A DNA stretch of 64,000 nt, taken from positions 329,563 to 393,562 of the forward strand of contig NZ_JALKBH010000004.1 in the NCBI RefSeq assembly GCF_023016115.1. The letters run 5' to 3'. Both the position numbers and the translations under genes were made by a program. Positions 28,172 through 38,400 of the stretch are shown in pieces. The notes under the pieces were generated by a model. The model was not told where the DNA came from. It saw only the letters and a program-made list of their open reading frames with translations, and made no database searches. This DNA is from Alcanivorax sp. S6407 (lineage in GTDB: Bacteria > Pseudomonadota > Gammaproteobacteria > Pseudomonadales > Alcanivoracaceae). The first letter of the stretch is position 1. Every line of letters begins with the position of its first letter.

Positions 28172-30958
28172 ATGACAACACAATACCACCGCCTCCGGCC
28201 TCTGATGCTGGCGGGCACCCTCGCCCTTGCGCTGGGTTCCACCGGCTGCAGCAACATGAAAGCCGTCAGTGCCGCCAGCCAGGGGGATCTGGCGACCCTT
28301 CAGCAGCTTCATAACGAAGGCAAGAATATCCACGGCAAGGATCTGAAGATGACCACCGCCCTGTACCGGGCCGTGGAGGGCGATCAGACCAATATCGTTA
28401 CCTTCCTGCTGGATAACGGTGCTGACATCAATGCCAGCAATGGCTTCAGCAAGCGCACCGCACTGATGACTGCGGTGGAGACGGAAAACGCCGCTATGCT
28501 GACACTGTTGCTGGAGCGCGGTGCCGATGTGAACCTGGCCGACCGCAAGGACAATACCCCGCTGACCCTGGCCGTGGATGCCGGCAACGGTGAGCTGGCC
28601 GCCCTGCTGCTCAACAAGGGAGCCGACCCCGATCATGCCGGCGAGAGCACCCTCACGCCGCTGATCACCAGTCTCAACAGCGACAACCTGGCCCTGGCCA
28701 CCCTGCTGCTGGATGCCGGCGCCAACCCGGATCTGGTGGTCGATGAATCCGGTGTCGCCCCGATTCATGTGGCCTTCAACAAACAGAATCAGGCCATGAT
28801 GGAATTACTGCTCGACCATGGGGCGGATCTGGAGCGAACCTTTGCGGGCAGCACCGTACTGATGAACGCGGTCACGCAAGGCAACACCTCACTGGCCGAT
28901 GAACTCCTGAAGCGCGGCGCCAACCCATCCACGACGACCAACATCGGCACGCCTGCGCTCTTCTACGCACTCAAACTCAACCAGCGTGCGCTGGCGGCCC
29001 GCCTGCTGGACGCGGGCGCCGATGCCGACGCTACCCAACATATGCATTCCAGCAAGACGCTGCTCGAATGGGCCGTATCCGAAAGCAACCGGGATGCCGT
29101 CATGCTGCTGCTGGAACAGGGTGCCACCGTCACCGATAGCGCACTGCATTCCGCAATCACCAGCTCACAGGTTGATACCGCCCTTGTCGCCGCCCTGCTC
29201 GCCAGCGGCATTGCTCCCGATGGGGCACTGGAATTTCCCAACGTGGCCGCTGCCGCCAAGGCCAACAACCTGGACGTCCTGAACCTGTTGTTGGCAGCAG
29301 GTGCCAGCCCCTCACCGCTGGCGACAGCCCAGTTCGACCCGGCATTGATGTATCCCGCCGAGAGCGGCAATGTAGCCATGCTGGACGCACTGCTTGCCGC
29401 CGGCGCTGACCCCAACCAGTACAGTGCCAATGGCTTCGCCATTATTTATCAGGCGGCCTACAAGAATCAGCCAGAGATCATCAAGCGTCTTGCCGCCGCT
29501 GGCGCCGACCTCAACAGCAGGAGCGGAAAAGGCGGCTTCACCTCATTGATGACGGCTGCCGATAATGGTCAGAAGGATGCGATTCTGGCCTTGATCGGTG
29601 CGCAAGCGGAAATTAATGCCACCACTTCCGACGGCTACAGCGCGCTGTACTATGCCGCCGGCAGCAATCACCCGGATGTGGTCACCATGCTGATGGCCGC
29701 CGGTGCCAACCCGGAACTGGGTGCTGGCCGCTATCAATGGACTCCGGTGCACAAGGCCGCCCAGGAAGGCAATTACGAAGTCCTGGAAAACCTGCTCAAG
29801 TACGGCGCCAACGCCAACGCCCGCGATACCGATGGCGACACCCCCATGGATCTCGCCATGCGCAAGGGTTACGAGAAAACCCCTCAGGTGCTGGGCAGCT
29901 ATGGCGGCAGGATCAACAACTACACGGCCCCCAAACAGAGTAGTGGAGACACCTTCGGCAAGGTGTTCGCCACCGCCGCCATCGCTGGCCTGGCCAGCTC
30001 CGCGGACATTCCCTCCTATGCCACAGCCGACATCATGAGCGCCACCGTAAAAGACATCTGGGTAGAGAACGGACAAGGCAACAACCTGGCGCAGATGCAG
30101 CAACAATATGCCCGCGGCAACTTCGAAATCCGCGATCCGCTGGTCAAGGAAGTGTTCAGCGCCTCCATTGAAGCGGAAAAGGAAACTGCCCGCCTCAAGC
30201 AGCAACTGGCCCGGGAGCAAGCCCAACAGCGCAAGCTTCAGCAGGAACAACGCCGTCAGCTGGAAGCCCAGCAAAAGGCTGCCAACGAGGAACAACGCCG
30301 TCGTCAGCAGGAGCTGGTGCGCCAGCAACAGGCCATGGCGGCGCAGCAGGCCCGCCAGCAGCAACTGCGTGAACAGCAACAGGCCGAGCGTGCGCGCCTG
30401 CAAGCCGCCCGCGCCAGCCAGGCCGCCGCGCCGGTACAGGTGGCCTACCGCAATGAACCTGCGGCCGCGGCCAGCGCGCCCCGCCGCGAGCCCAGCGCCC
30501 GCCAGGCCAGCATCCAGCGTGGCAACATGCAAGCCAGCGACAAGCTCAACTGCCCCAGCTGTAAAGGCACGCTCAAGCAGCGCAACGTCACCATCGGCGA
30601 ATGCACCCTGGCCTCCATTACCGTGGCCTATGACGTAGGCGCGTTTTTTGGCGAGCCGATCGTGCGTGGCGACTACAAGTGGCAGGCGGCCAATGGCACC
30701 CCGGAAGACTGCCTGGATTCGTCCTTCGCCATCTGGCTGAAGATCCAGAACGGCGGCGCCCATGGCTACGTGAAAGTGGATCCGGTGGTGCCCAAGGCGG
30801 GCCAGGAAAGCTACTCCGGCACCGCCGGCAGCCCCAACTGGAACGAGTTCATCTGCGGCTTCAGTGGCAAGCAGAAGACCCAGTGCTTCGAAGAGGACGA
30901 TGCCAAGACCTTGCTCAAGAAAGGCAGCATCACCAGCTTTACCTACTCAGTGCAGTAA
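28172..30958 (+). CDS. Large ankyrin-repeat lipoprotein
   Basis: A 928-aa exported protein. It has a lipoprotein signal (RLRPLMLAGTLALALGSTGCS, Cys about residue 26) and at least fourteen ankyrin repeats over residues 37-576 (recurring LLxAGADPN-type turns). A Gln/Glu/Arg-rich coiled coil spans about 660-750 (QQARQQQLREQQQAE). A C-terminal domain from about 790 carries CPSCKGTL and further Cys residues (GECT, EDCLD, FICGF, QCFEE). The C-terminal domain was not recognised; it may be a disulfide- or metal-stabilised module. Anchored in the outer or inner membrane, it likely mediates protein contacts in the periplasm. An own terminator follows. Confidence 0.85.
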   Translation: MTTQYHRLRPLMLAGTLALALGSTGCSNMKAVSAASQGDLATLQQLHNEGKNIHGKDLKMTTALYRAVEGDQTNIVTFLLDNGADINASNGFSKRTALMTAVETENAAMLTLLLERGADVNLADRKDNTPLTLAVDAGNGELAALLLNKGADPDHAGESTLTPLITSLNSDNLALATLLLDAGANPDLVVDESGVAPIHVAFNKQNQAMMELLLDHGADLERTFAGSTVLMNAVTQGNTSLADELLKRGANPSTTTNIGTPALFYALKLNQRALAARLLDAGADADATQHMHSSKTLLEWAVSESNRDAVMLLLEQGATVTDSALHSAITSSQVDTALVAALLASGIAPDGALEFPNVAAAAKANNLDVLNLLLAAGASPSPLATAQFDPALMYPAESGNVAMLDALLAAGADPNQYSANGFAIIYQAAYKNQPEIIKRLAAAGADLNSRSGKGGFTSLMTAADNGQKDAILALIGAQAEINATTSDGYSALYYAAGSNHPDVVTMLMAAGANPELGAGRYQWTPVHKAAQEGNYEVLENLLKYGANANARDTDGDTPMDLAMRKGYEKTPQVLGSYGGRINNYTAPKQSSGDTFGKVFATAAIAGLASSADIPSYATADIMSATVKDIWVENGQGNNLAQMQQQYARGNFEIRDPLVKEVFSASIEAEKETARLKQQLAREQAQQRKLQQEQRRQLEAQQKAANEEQRRRQQELVRQQQAMAAQQARQQQLREQQQAERARLQAARASQAAAPVQVAYRNEPAAAASAPRREPSARQASIQRGNMQASDKLNCPSCKGTLKQRNVTIGECTLASITVAYDVGAFFGEPIVRGDYKWQAANGTPEDCLDSSFAIWLKIQNGGAHGYVKVDPVVPKAGQESYSGTAGSPNWNEFICGFSGKQKTQCFEEDDAKTLLKKGSITSFTYSVQ

Positions 30959-30972
30959 TCACCGGAAAAAAG

Positions 30973-31002
30973 AAACGGGCCCACAGGCCCGTTTTCTGTT
31001 TT
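30973..31002 (+). terminator. Intrinsic terminator after the ankyrin gene
   Basis: AAACGGGCC CACA GGCCCGTTT followed by TCTGTTTT forms a nine-base-pair stem and U-rich tail 15 bp after the stop codon. Confidence 0.85.
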
Positions 31003-31059
31003 CCGCACCGTCAGGCCGAGTCGCTTTCCAGCAGGCCCCATACTGCCTGGCGAACGGGA

Positions 31060-31160
31060 GTAGTTGCGAGTGACGAGAAGCGAGTTTCGAAAGGCAAAAC
31101 CGGGACACGCGAAAGTTTTTTGATCTTCGCAACTCGAAACTCGCTTCTCGCAACGTTGCG
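31060..31160. repeat. F1 element before the pirin gene
   Basis: Arms TTGCGAGTGACGAGAAGCGAG (31065-31085) and TCTTCGCAACTCGAAACTCG (31124-31143) enclose a core bounded by GGCAAAAC and TTTTTTGATC. The element ends about 65 bp before the pirin start. Confidence 0.85.
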
Positions 31161-31224
31161 TCCCCCTTCTCACCCAGTCCCCGCCATCGCATACTCGGTA
31201 AACCCCCATGCCACGGAGCAGGTC

Positions 31225-32175
31225 ATGAGCAACCTCAACGATAACGGCGAACTGGTGGAATGCCCCAACCAGGCCGGCGCGTCTTGTCTGAAGGCGGTCG
31301 CCTCGCGCAAGAGCATTCTTGGCAGTGGTCTGCCGATCATTCGCCACCTGCCCAGCCGCGATCAACGTTTGATCGGCCCCTGGTGCTTCCTCGATCACAT
31401 CGGCCCCACCTCGCTCAGCGAAGAGAATGCCGTGGATGTGGGCACCCACCCCCATACCGGCCTGCAGACAGTGACCTGGTTATTCGAGGGCGCCCTGCTG
31501 CACAAGGACAGCCTGGGTTACGAGCAGGTCATCAAACCCGGCCAGCTCAACCTGATGACCGCCGGCCATGGCATCTGTCATTCCGAGGAAAGTCCGCCGG
31601 GGTTCAGTGGCCCCATGCATGGCCTGCAATTCTGGATTGCCCTGCCCGGCGAGTACGAAGACATTCCCCCCGCCTTTGCCCACCACACTGACTTGCCTCG
31701 TTGGAAGCAGGACGGCATCCACCTCACCCTGGTGGTGGGCGAACTGGCTGGCAAACAGTCACCGGCAAAGGTGTTCTCTCCCCTGTTAGGCGCTGACATT
31801 GAGGCTCCTGATGGTGGCACACTCACTCTTCCGGTTCCCGCCGGCTTTGAACTGGGACTGTGCATCAACGAAGGCAGCGCCAATCTGGAAGGGCGCATGC
31901 TGGATGTAGGCGAGCTCTACTATCTGGGACAGGGCCGCGAACAGCTGACCCTGACACTGGAACCGGGCAGCCGGGTGATGCTGCTGGGCGGCGAACCGCT
32001 GCAGCAACCGGTACTGCTGTGGTGGAATTTTGTCGGCCGCGACCAGTCCCGCCTGGAGCAGGCCGTAGCCGACTGGGACCGCTGGCCCAACGACCGTTTC
32101 GGGGATGTGGCGGCCTATCAGGGCAAGCCGCTCAAGGCGCCCGCTCTGGACCCGAAGGTGCGATTGAAAGGGTGA
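31225..32175 (+). CDS. Pirin family protein
   Basis: A 316-aa bicupin. The N-terminal cupin carries the metal-binding HPHTGLQTVTWLFEG and the HxxE-like GHGICHSEE; pirins bind iron, some have quercetinase activity and others affect redox signalling. WCFLDHIGPT and MHGLQFWIALP are family marks, and the C-terminal cupin (about 180-310) is degenerate. Start at 31225 with GGAGCAGG. No partner gene is close. F5 units begin at its stop codon. Confidence 0.92.
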   Translation: MSNLNDNGELVECPNQAGASCLKAVASRKSILGSGLPIIRHLPSRDQRLIGPWCFLDHIGPTSLSEENAVDVGTHPHTGLQTVTWLFEGALLHKDSLGYEQVIKPGQLNLMTAGHGICHSEESPPGFSGPMHGLQFWIALPGEYEDIPPAFAHHTDLPRWKQDGIHLTLVVGELAGKQSPAKVFSPLLGADIEAPDGGTLTLPVPAGFELGLCINEGSANLEGRMLDVGELYYLGQGREQLTLTLEPGSRVMLLGGEPLQQPVLLWWNFVGRDQSRLEQAVADWDRWPNDRFGDVAAYQGKPLKAPALDPKVRLKG

Positions 32176-32304
32176 TGGGCGCCGGACGCCAGACGCTTTT
32201 CGCCTGCAGGCAGGCTCCCACAGGAGCCAGAACCAAGGCCCCTGTTTCAGATTTTGACCTTCCTTGCAGCTTGTAGCTTGAAACTCGTAGCTCGTAGCTG
32301 GTCA
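32176..32304. repeat. F5, REP and F2 pieces
   Basis: GCGCCGG ACGCCAG ACGC starts at the pirin stop; a REP half (CGCCTGCAGGCAGGCTCCCACAG) follows at 32200-32222, then F2 units (GCTTGTA GCTTGAA ACTCGTA GCTCGTA GCTGG) at 32266-32300. Confidence 0.7.
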
Positions 32305-33045
32305 CTATGAATAAGGCTGGCAGTAGATAGAAATCTGGTCGTCAGCGCTATCGAAGCGGGTGTAGGCAATGATCACATCATAACTGCGACCGCTGCTGAC
32401 ACTGCAGCTGACCGTATCGATCAGCACGCCCTGGGTGCTGTTGTTCACATCCACCTGCAAGGTAGTGCCCGTAGAAAGGGAGGTGTAGCTGCTGCCATCA
32501 CCATACTCGAGACTGGAAGCCAGCTGCTGGCCACCGCCGGGCAGGGAGACCGAAAGCTCATCACCGGCCAGCCGGGACAGGGTATTGATAAAACGCACCC
32601 GGATCTGGCCACTGGCCACATCCACGTCCTGATAACGGAAGGTGCCAAGGCGCTGGTTACCCAGGGTGGTGTCGCCCATCAGCACCACAGTGTAGCGGCT
32701 GCCGGCCACCAGAGTGCGGTTCACCGGCCCGTTGATCAGGGTGCTGCCGGAGCTGGCGCCGCGCACATCAAAGGCAATACTTTCGCTGTCGTCATCCAGC
32801 TCCACACTGTCACTGCCAACACTGCCAGTCACGGTGTAGTCCACATCGCTGGCCAGCGGCGAACTCAGGTTGTCCACAAACAGGTCCACGCTGACATCGC
32901 TGCTGCTGCCGCCAGTGGTCTGGGTCATCTGGTTATGGAAATACAGCCGGGCGCTGTCAGCAGAAAACAGATCTTCGTCTTCGTCACAACCGAAGGCCGA
33001 CAGGCCGGCGATGGACGCCGCCATGACCATGCGCAGAAATACCAT
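32305..33045 (-). CDS. DUF4397-like lipoprotein
   Basis: A 246-aa exported protein with an N-terminal hydrophobic signal ending AGLSAFGC, a weak but plausible lipobox with Cys about residue 20, followed by an acidic DEDEDLF spacer. The mature part is beta-rich and Ser/Asp-rich: LFVDN, YTVVLMGD and IRVRFINTLS are the marks of DUF4397 domains, which occur in cell-surface proteins. Function unknown. It begins 2 bp after the stop of the AI-2E family transporter gene, so the two are co-transcribed. A ribosome site GGGAG overlaps that gene's end. Confidence 0.75.
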   Translation of the reverse strand: MVFLRMVMAASIAGLSAFGCDEDEDLFSADSARLYFHNQMTQTTGGSSSDVSVDLFVDNLSSPLASDVDYTVTGSVGSDSVELDDDSESIAFDVRGASSGSTLINGPVNRTLVAGSRYTVVLMGDTTLGNQRLGTFRYQDVDVASGQIRVRFINTLSRLAGDELSVSLPGGGQQLASSLEYGDGSSYTSLSTGTTLQVDVNNSTQGVLIDTVSCSVSSGRSYDVIIAYTRFDSADDQISIYCQPYS

Positions 33046-33047
33046 GG

Positions 33048-34154
33048 TTAGTCACTCCCGGAGCTGGCCTCGCCGGGCTGCTCAGGCAGCGCGGCGGGTT
33101 CACTCTCGTTGAATTCACGGATAAAGATGCCCCAGAAGGCCACAAACAGGGCCGCCAGCAACGGTCCCAGCGCAAAGCCGGTGATGCCGAACATGGCCAG
33201 GCCGCCCAGGGTAGAAAACAGCACCACGTAATCCGGCAGCTTGGTATCGCGGCCAACCAGAATGGGCCGCAGAATATTATCTACCAGACCAATAATGAAT
33301 ATGCCGTAAAGCAACAGTACCGTCGCTTCTACCATATCACCCACGGCATACAGATAAACCGCCACCGGCAACCAGATCAGGCCAGCTCCTACCGCCGGAA
33401 TCAGCGACAGCACCGCCATCACCACGCCCCACAGCATGGCGCCGGGGATATCCAGGATCCAGAAGATCAGACCACCCAGGGCACCCTGGGTGATCGCCAC
33501 CAGCAGGTTGCCCTTGATGGTGGCACGGGTGACTTCGGCAAACTTGGCAAACAGCAGCTTTTCGCGCTCATCACCCAGCGGCAGGGCGCGGATCAGCATG
33601 GCGATCATGCTGTCACCATCGCGGATCAGGAAGAATGCCAGGTACAACATCAGGCCCAGATTGAGGAAAAACTGGAAGGTGTTCTGCCCCACCGCCAGCG
33701 CCCGCTTGGCCAGGAACTGACCAGCTCCGGTAAAGGCCTGTACCGCCTGGGACTTGACCCGGTCGAGATCAATATCAAAACGTTCCGCCAGGGACTGGAT
33801 GCCCGGGAAGGCATGTTTGATCCTGTCCACGTAGTCGGCCAGGTTGATCTCGCCGCTCTGCACCTTCTGGAACAGCCCCACCCCTTCGGTCACGAAGGAG
33901 GTAGCCACAAACAGCACCGGGATGATCACCAGCACCACACACAGGGTCAGGGTGAGCAGGGCAACCAGATTGCGCCGCTCCGGCCAGCGCGCCAGCAGGC
34001 GCTTCTGAAACGGATAGAAAATCACACTAATGGCGCAGGCCCAGAACACCGGCGCCCAGAACGGCTGCAACAGCAGCGCAAAGACCAGGCTCACACCGAT
34101 CAAGGCGAGCAAAAAGGCGCGCTGCTCCAGCACTTCCGACTTCCCTGTATTCAT
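33048..34154 (-). CDS. AI-2E family (TqsA/PerM-type) transporter
   Basis: A 368-aa polytopic inner-membrane protein with about seven or eight helices. The N-terminal pair is followed by a soluble loop (about 95-160) and then helices typical of the family, including PAVGAGLIWLPVAVYLY and the C-terminal GLVDNILRPILVGRDTKLPDYVVLFSTLGGLAMFGI signature. Members export autoinducer-2 or act as Na+/H+ antiporters; substrate prediction is not safe. It is downstream of the Ca2+/Na+ antiporter gene by 16 bp and directly upstream of the DUF4397-like gene, forming a three-gene operon. Confidence 0.92.
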   Translation of the reverse strand: MNTGKSEVLEQRAFLLALIGVSLVFALLLQPFWAPVFWACAISVIFYPFQKRLLARWPERRNLVALLTLTLCVVLVIIPVLFVATSFVTEGVGLFQKVQSGEINLADYVDRIKHAFPGIQSLAERFDIDLDRVKSQAVQAFTGAGQFLAKRALAVGQNTFQFFLNLGLMLYLAFFLIRDGDSMIAMLIRALPLGDEREKLLFAKFAEVTRATIKGNLLVAITQGALGGLIFWILDIPGAMLWGVVMAVLSLIPAVGAGLIWLPVAVYLYAVGDMVEATVLLLYGIFIIGLVDNILRPILVGRDTKLPDYVVLFSTLGGLAMFGITGFALGPLLAALFVAFWGIFIREFNESEPAALPEQPGEASSGSD

Positions 34155-34170
34155 ACGGTTTTCCTTCCCC

Positions 34171-35151
34171 TCACACCGCTGCCTTGATCACGGTACTGCC
34201 CAGATAAGCCATGTAGGCCACGTAAACAATCAGCAGGCCAATACCATTGCCCCGGGTTACCTGCCCCTTGCGACCCCACAGGCCGTAGCCCATCACGAAC
34301 AGCACCAGGGTCAGGCCAGTCATCAATGACCAATCACGCCAGAGCACATCCTGCTCCACCGCCATGGGACTGATGGCACCGGCAATACCGACCACGCCCA
34401 GGGTATTGAACAGGTTCGAGCCTAGCACGTTGCCAAAAGCGATATCGTGCTCGTTCTTGCGCACCGCAGCGATGCTGGAGGCCAGCTCGGGAAGGGAGGT
34501 GCCAATAGCGACGATGGTCAGGCCAATGATCAGGTCACTAACACCGAGGGACTGGGCAATGAAAACCGCCCCCCAGACCAGCGCCCGGGAGCTGACCACC
34601 AACAGGATCAGACCCACCACCAGCCAGAACAGCGCCATCTTGAGAGGCAATGGATGCTCGGCGATTTCGGTTTCCACTTCACCGCCCAGCACGTCGCCCT
34701 TGCCTGTCATGCCGGCAAACACTGACCAGCCCATCAAGCCTGCCAGCAGCCCGATCAGGATCCAGGCATCCAGCCGGGAGATGTGGCCATCCAGCAACTG
34801 GTAACCGGACAGCAGTGTAATCAGCGTGAGTACCGGCAGCTCTTTGCGCAGTACCGCTGAATTGATCGCGATGGGGCTGATCACCGCCACCACGCCCAGG
34901 ATCAGGGCAATGTTGGAGATGTTGGAGCCATAGGCATTACCCAGCGCCAGGGACGGATTGCCCTCCAGCGCCGCCAGCGCCGACACCACCATTTCCGGGG
35001 CGGAGGTACCGAAGCCGACAATCAGCATACCGATCAACAGTGGCGGCATGCCGGCATGGGCGGCGGTGCCGGCGGCTCCATCCACAAACTTGTCCGCACT
35101 CCACACCAGCAGAATCAACCCGCCAATCACGGCGGCAATGGCCAGCAACAT
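34171..35151 (-). CDS. Calcium/sodium antiporter (YrbG-type)
   Basis: A 326-aa inner-membrane exchanger of the CaCA superfamily with ten predicted helices in two inverted halves. Both ion-binding alpha repeats are clear: FGTSAPEMVVSALAALEGNPSLALGNAYGSNISNIALILG in the first half and IAIGTSLPELASSIAAVRKNEHDIAFGNVLGSNLFNTLGVVG in the second (acidic Glu residues essential in the family). It would expel Ca2+ in exchange for Na+ or H+. The GAGGAG ribosome site sits well before the ATG. First gene of the operon with the AI-2E transporter. Confidence 0.95.
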   Translation of the reverse strand: MLLAIAAVIGGLILLVWSADKFVDGAAGTAAHAGMPPLLIGMLIVGFGTSAPEMVVSALAALEGNPSLALGNAYGSNISNIALILGVVAVISPIAINSAVLRKELPVLTLITLLSGYQLLDGHISRLDAWILIGLLAGLMGWSVFAGMTGKGDVLGGEVETEIAEHPLPLKMALFWLVVGLILLVVSSRALVWGAVFIAQSLGVSDLIIGLTIVAIGTSLPELASSIAAVRKNEHDIAFGNVLGSNLFNTLGVVGIAGAISPMAVEQDVLWRDWSLMTGLTLVLFVMGYGLWGRKGQVTRGNGIGLLIVYVAYMAYLGSTVIKAAV

Positions 35152-35216
35152 CGGTACTCCTCAAGACTTTCAGGCTAATCAGGGTCAGGCGGGCACATTG
35201 TGGCAGAGAGGGGAGG

Positions 35217-35405
35217 CATAAGCATCAGCTACAAGCCTCGAGCTGCAAGCTACAAGGCGAGCAGGAACCGGGGAGGGGCGGATGAAGGAGGTTTCACGAG
35301 GTACGAGTTGCGAGTTTCGAAAAACAAAATCAGAACGATAAGCCTGTGCAGGCGGCGGGCAAATCCCTGGCATGATCTTGATCTTCGCAACTCGCTACTT
35401 TAAAA
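35217..35405. repeat. F2 and F1 elements
   Basis: F2 units AGCTACA AGCCTCG AGCTGCA AGCTACA AGG (35229-35258), then an F1 element with arms GAGGTACGAGTTGCGAGTTTCG (35299-35320) and ATCTTCGCAACTCGCTAC (35382-35399). The core is longer than usual at about 55 bases. Confidence 0.75.
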
Positions 35406-35409
35406 GCCC

Positions 35410-38400
35410 CTAAACCGCCACTCCCTGACGCGCCTTGATCCCGTACGCCAGGGTGTACAGCACCGGCACCACCACCAGCGTCAGAATCGTGGCGAAGCCA
35501 AGGCCAAACATGATCACCACCGCCATGGATTCAAAGAAGGCATCGAACAGCAAGGGCACCATCCCCAGTACCGTGGTGATCGCCGCCATACAGACCGGCC
35601 GCACCCGCGACACCGACGCATGCACAACGGCATCCAGTGGCTCCCGCTCGGCCATTTCCAGCTTGATCTGTTCCACCAGCACGATGCCATTCTTCACCAG
35701 CATCCCCGACAAACTCAGGAAGCCCAGTAGCGCCATGAAGCCAAAGGGAGCATTCAACAGCAACAGCCCCAGGGTGACACCGATGATGGCCAGCGGCACC
35801 GTGGCCCAGATCACCAGCGGCTGGCGCAGGGAATCGAACAGCAGCATGGTGATGATGAACATGAACAGGTACCCCAATGGCAGACTGCCGAACACAGCCG
35901 CCTGGGCATCCCGCGATGCCTCGTATTCACCGCCCCAAGTGAGGGCATAGCCGGGCGGCAGATCCAGCGCCTCAATCTGCGGGCGGATGCGACGCAGGAC
36001 ATGGTCGGCGGTTTCATCACCCAGCACATCCGGTTCCGCCTGCACGGTGAGGGTCCGCTTGCGGTCCCGGCGCATGATCAGCGCGTTTTCCCATTCCGTG
36101 GAAAAGTCCGACACCACCTGGCTAATGGGAATGAAGGTGGCATACACCGGCGACCACACCTGCACATCGTTAAGGTTATTGGCGCTGAGACGTTCTTCCG
36201 CCGGCGGGCGAGCCACGATCGGCAACAGCTTGCTGCCGTCCCGGTACAGGCCAACGGTCAGCCCACTGAAATTCAGCGCCAGTGTGTTATCGAGATCCTC
36301 ACGACTAATGCCGGCACGGCGTGCCTGGGCTTCCTGAAACTGGGGGCGGATCACCTTTTCCTGTTGGCGCCAGTCATGACGGATACTTTCCAGCGCGCCG
36401 TCGGCCTCCATGATCGCCTGCGCCTGGAGCCCCAATTCGCGCAACACTGCGGGATCAGGACCACTGAAGCGGGCCTCGATGGACGCCGCCGGGCTGGGCC
36501 CGATCATCAGCCGTTTCACCTTCGCAAACGCCTGCAGGTGCTGCTCACCAATCAGGGTACGCGTCTCGGCCAGGGCCCCATTGATCTGCTCTCGATCCGC
36601 CACTTCCACAATCAGCTGAGCGTAGCTGGGATAACTCTTTTCCGGCGCGTAGGGCAGCATGAAGCGGTCCGCTCCCCGGCCAATCGTGGTGGTCACCTGC
36701 GTCACGCTATCCATCTCCAGCAGGGATGCTTCCAGTCGAGCCACCGATTCCCGGGTAGCGCGAATATCACTGCCCTGGGGCAGCCAGTAGTCCACCAGGT
36801 ACATGGGCGTATTGGACGGGGGAAAGAAGGCCTGCTTGACGAAACCGAAGCCCAGCAGTGCCAACACCATCAACACCGCCATCGCCGACAATGTCAGCAC
36901 CCGGTGATGAATGGCCCGATCCAGCATCTTTCGATAGAGCACAAAAATACGCCCCTTGTAGGGGTCATCCCCCTCACCATCACTGCCTCCGACATCCTTG
37001 TCGCTGAAGAACAGGTCGGCAAAGAACGGCACCAGAGTAATGGCGGTGATCCAGCTCAGCAGCAATGAGATGAGCAATACCCAGAACAGGCTGTTGGTGT
37101 ATTCCCCGGTGGCATCATCGGAGAGGCCAATCGGCGCAAAGGCCATGATGGCAATCACGGTGGCTCCCAATAGCGGCCACACGGTCTGACGGACAATCTC
37201 CGCCGCGGCTTCCAGTTTGGAAAGGCCGCGCTTCATGCCGACAAGGATGCCCTCGGTCACCACGATGGCATTGTCGACCAGCATCCCCAGGGCGATGATC
37301 AACGCCCCCAGGGAAATACGCTGCAGGTCGATGGCCATCACCTTCATCAGGATGAAGGTGCCGAGAATGGTGAGCAGCAACACGCCCCCCATCAGCACCC
37401 CGGAGCGCACCCCCATGAACACCAGCAGCACGGCAATCACGATGGCAATGGCTTCACCCAGGTTGAGCATGAAGGCACTGACCGAGTTGTCCACCTCGTT
37501 GGGCTGGTTGTAGACCGTAGCCAGCTGCATGCCCACCGGGCGCTGGTATTCCAGTTCATCCAGACGCCGATCCACCAGCGCCCCCACATCCACCACATTC
37601 ACCCCGGAAGCAAACGACACCCCCAGGGTGAGCGCCGGCCCACCATTGAAGCGGTAAAGGTGCGCCGGGATTTCCGCATAGCCGCGTTCGATGCTGGCCA
37701 CGTCACGCAGGTAGACCAGCTCGTCAGCACCGGGATCGGAAATCAACAGGTTGCCCATGGCCTGCACGGTGGGAAATTCACCGGTGGGATAGATGCGGAT
37801 GTATTCATCACCCACGCGCACCTTGCCTGCCGGGTTCACCGTGTTCTGGGTCTGCAGCAGGGAAAAGATCCGTTCCGGACTGATGCCCAGGGACGCCAGC
37901 CGGGTGCGGGAAATTTCCACCAGCACCTGTTCCTGACGCTGGCCACTCACCACCACCTTGCCGACGCCTTTAACCAGCACCAGTTCACGACGCAGGAAAT
38001 CCGCGTAATCCTGCATGTCTTCGTAGCTGTAACCATCGCCGGTGATGGCCAGAAGGATGCCGTAGACATCACCGAAGTCATCAATCACCTGGATGGTGCC
38101 AGCCCCCGGCGGCAACTGCTCCTGCAAGTCCGTCATCTTGTGGCGCAGCTCATCCCAGATCTGTTTGAGCTGGCTGGCCCGGTACTCCGGCTTCATTTCC
38201 ACCTGCACCTGGGACAGGCCACTGCTGGAAATGGAGGTCACAGTTTTCACATAGGGCAGGCTCTGGATCGCCTCTTCCACCGGCAGGGTCACTTCCTCTT
38301 CCACCTGCCGCGGCGAGGCCCCCGGGTACTGGCTGATGACCATGGCAATCTTGAGGGTGAACTCGGGATCTTCCAGCTGCCCCAGACGGGTAAAGCTCAC

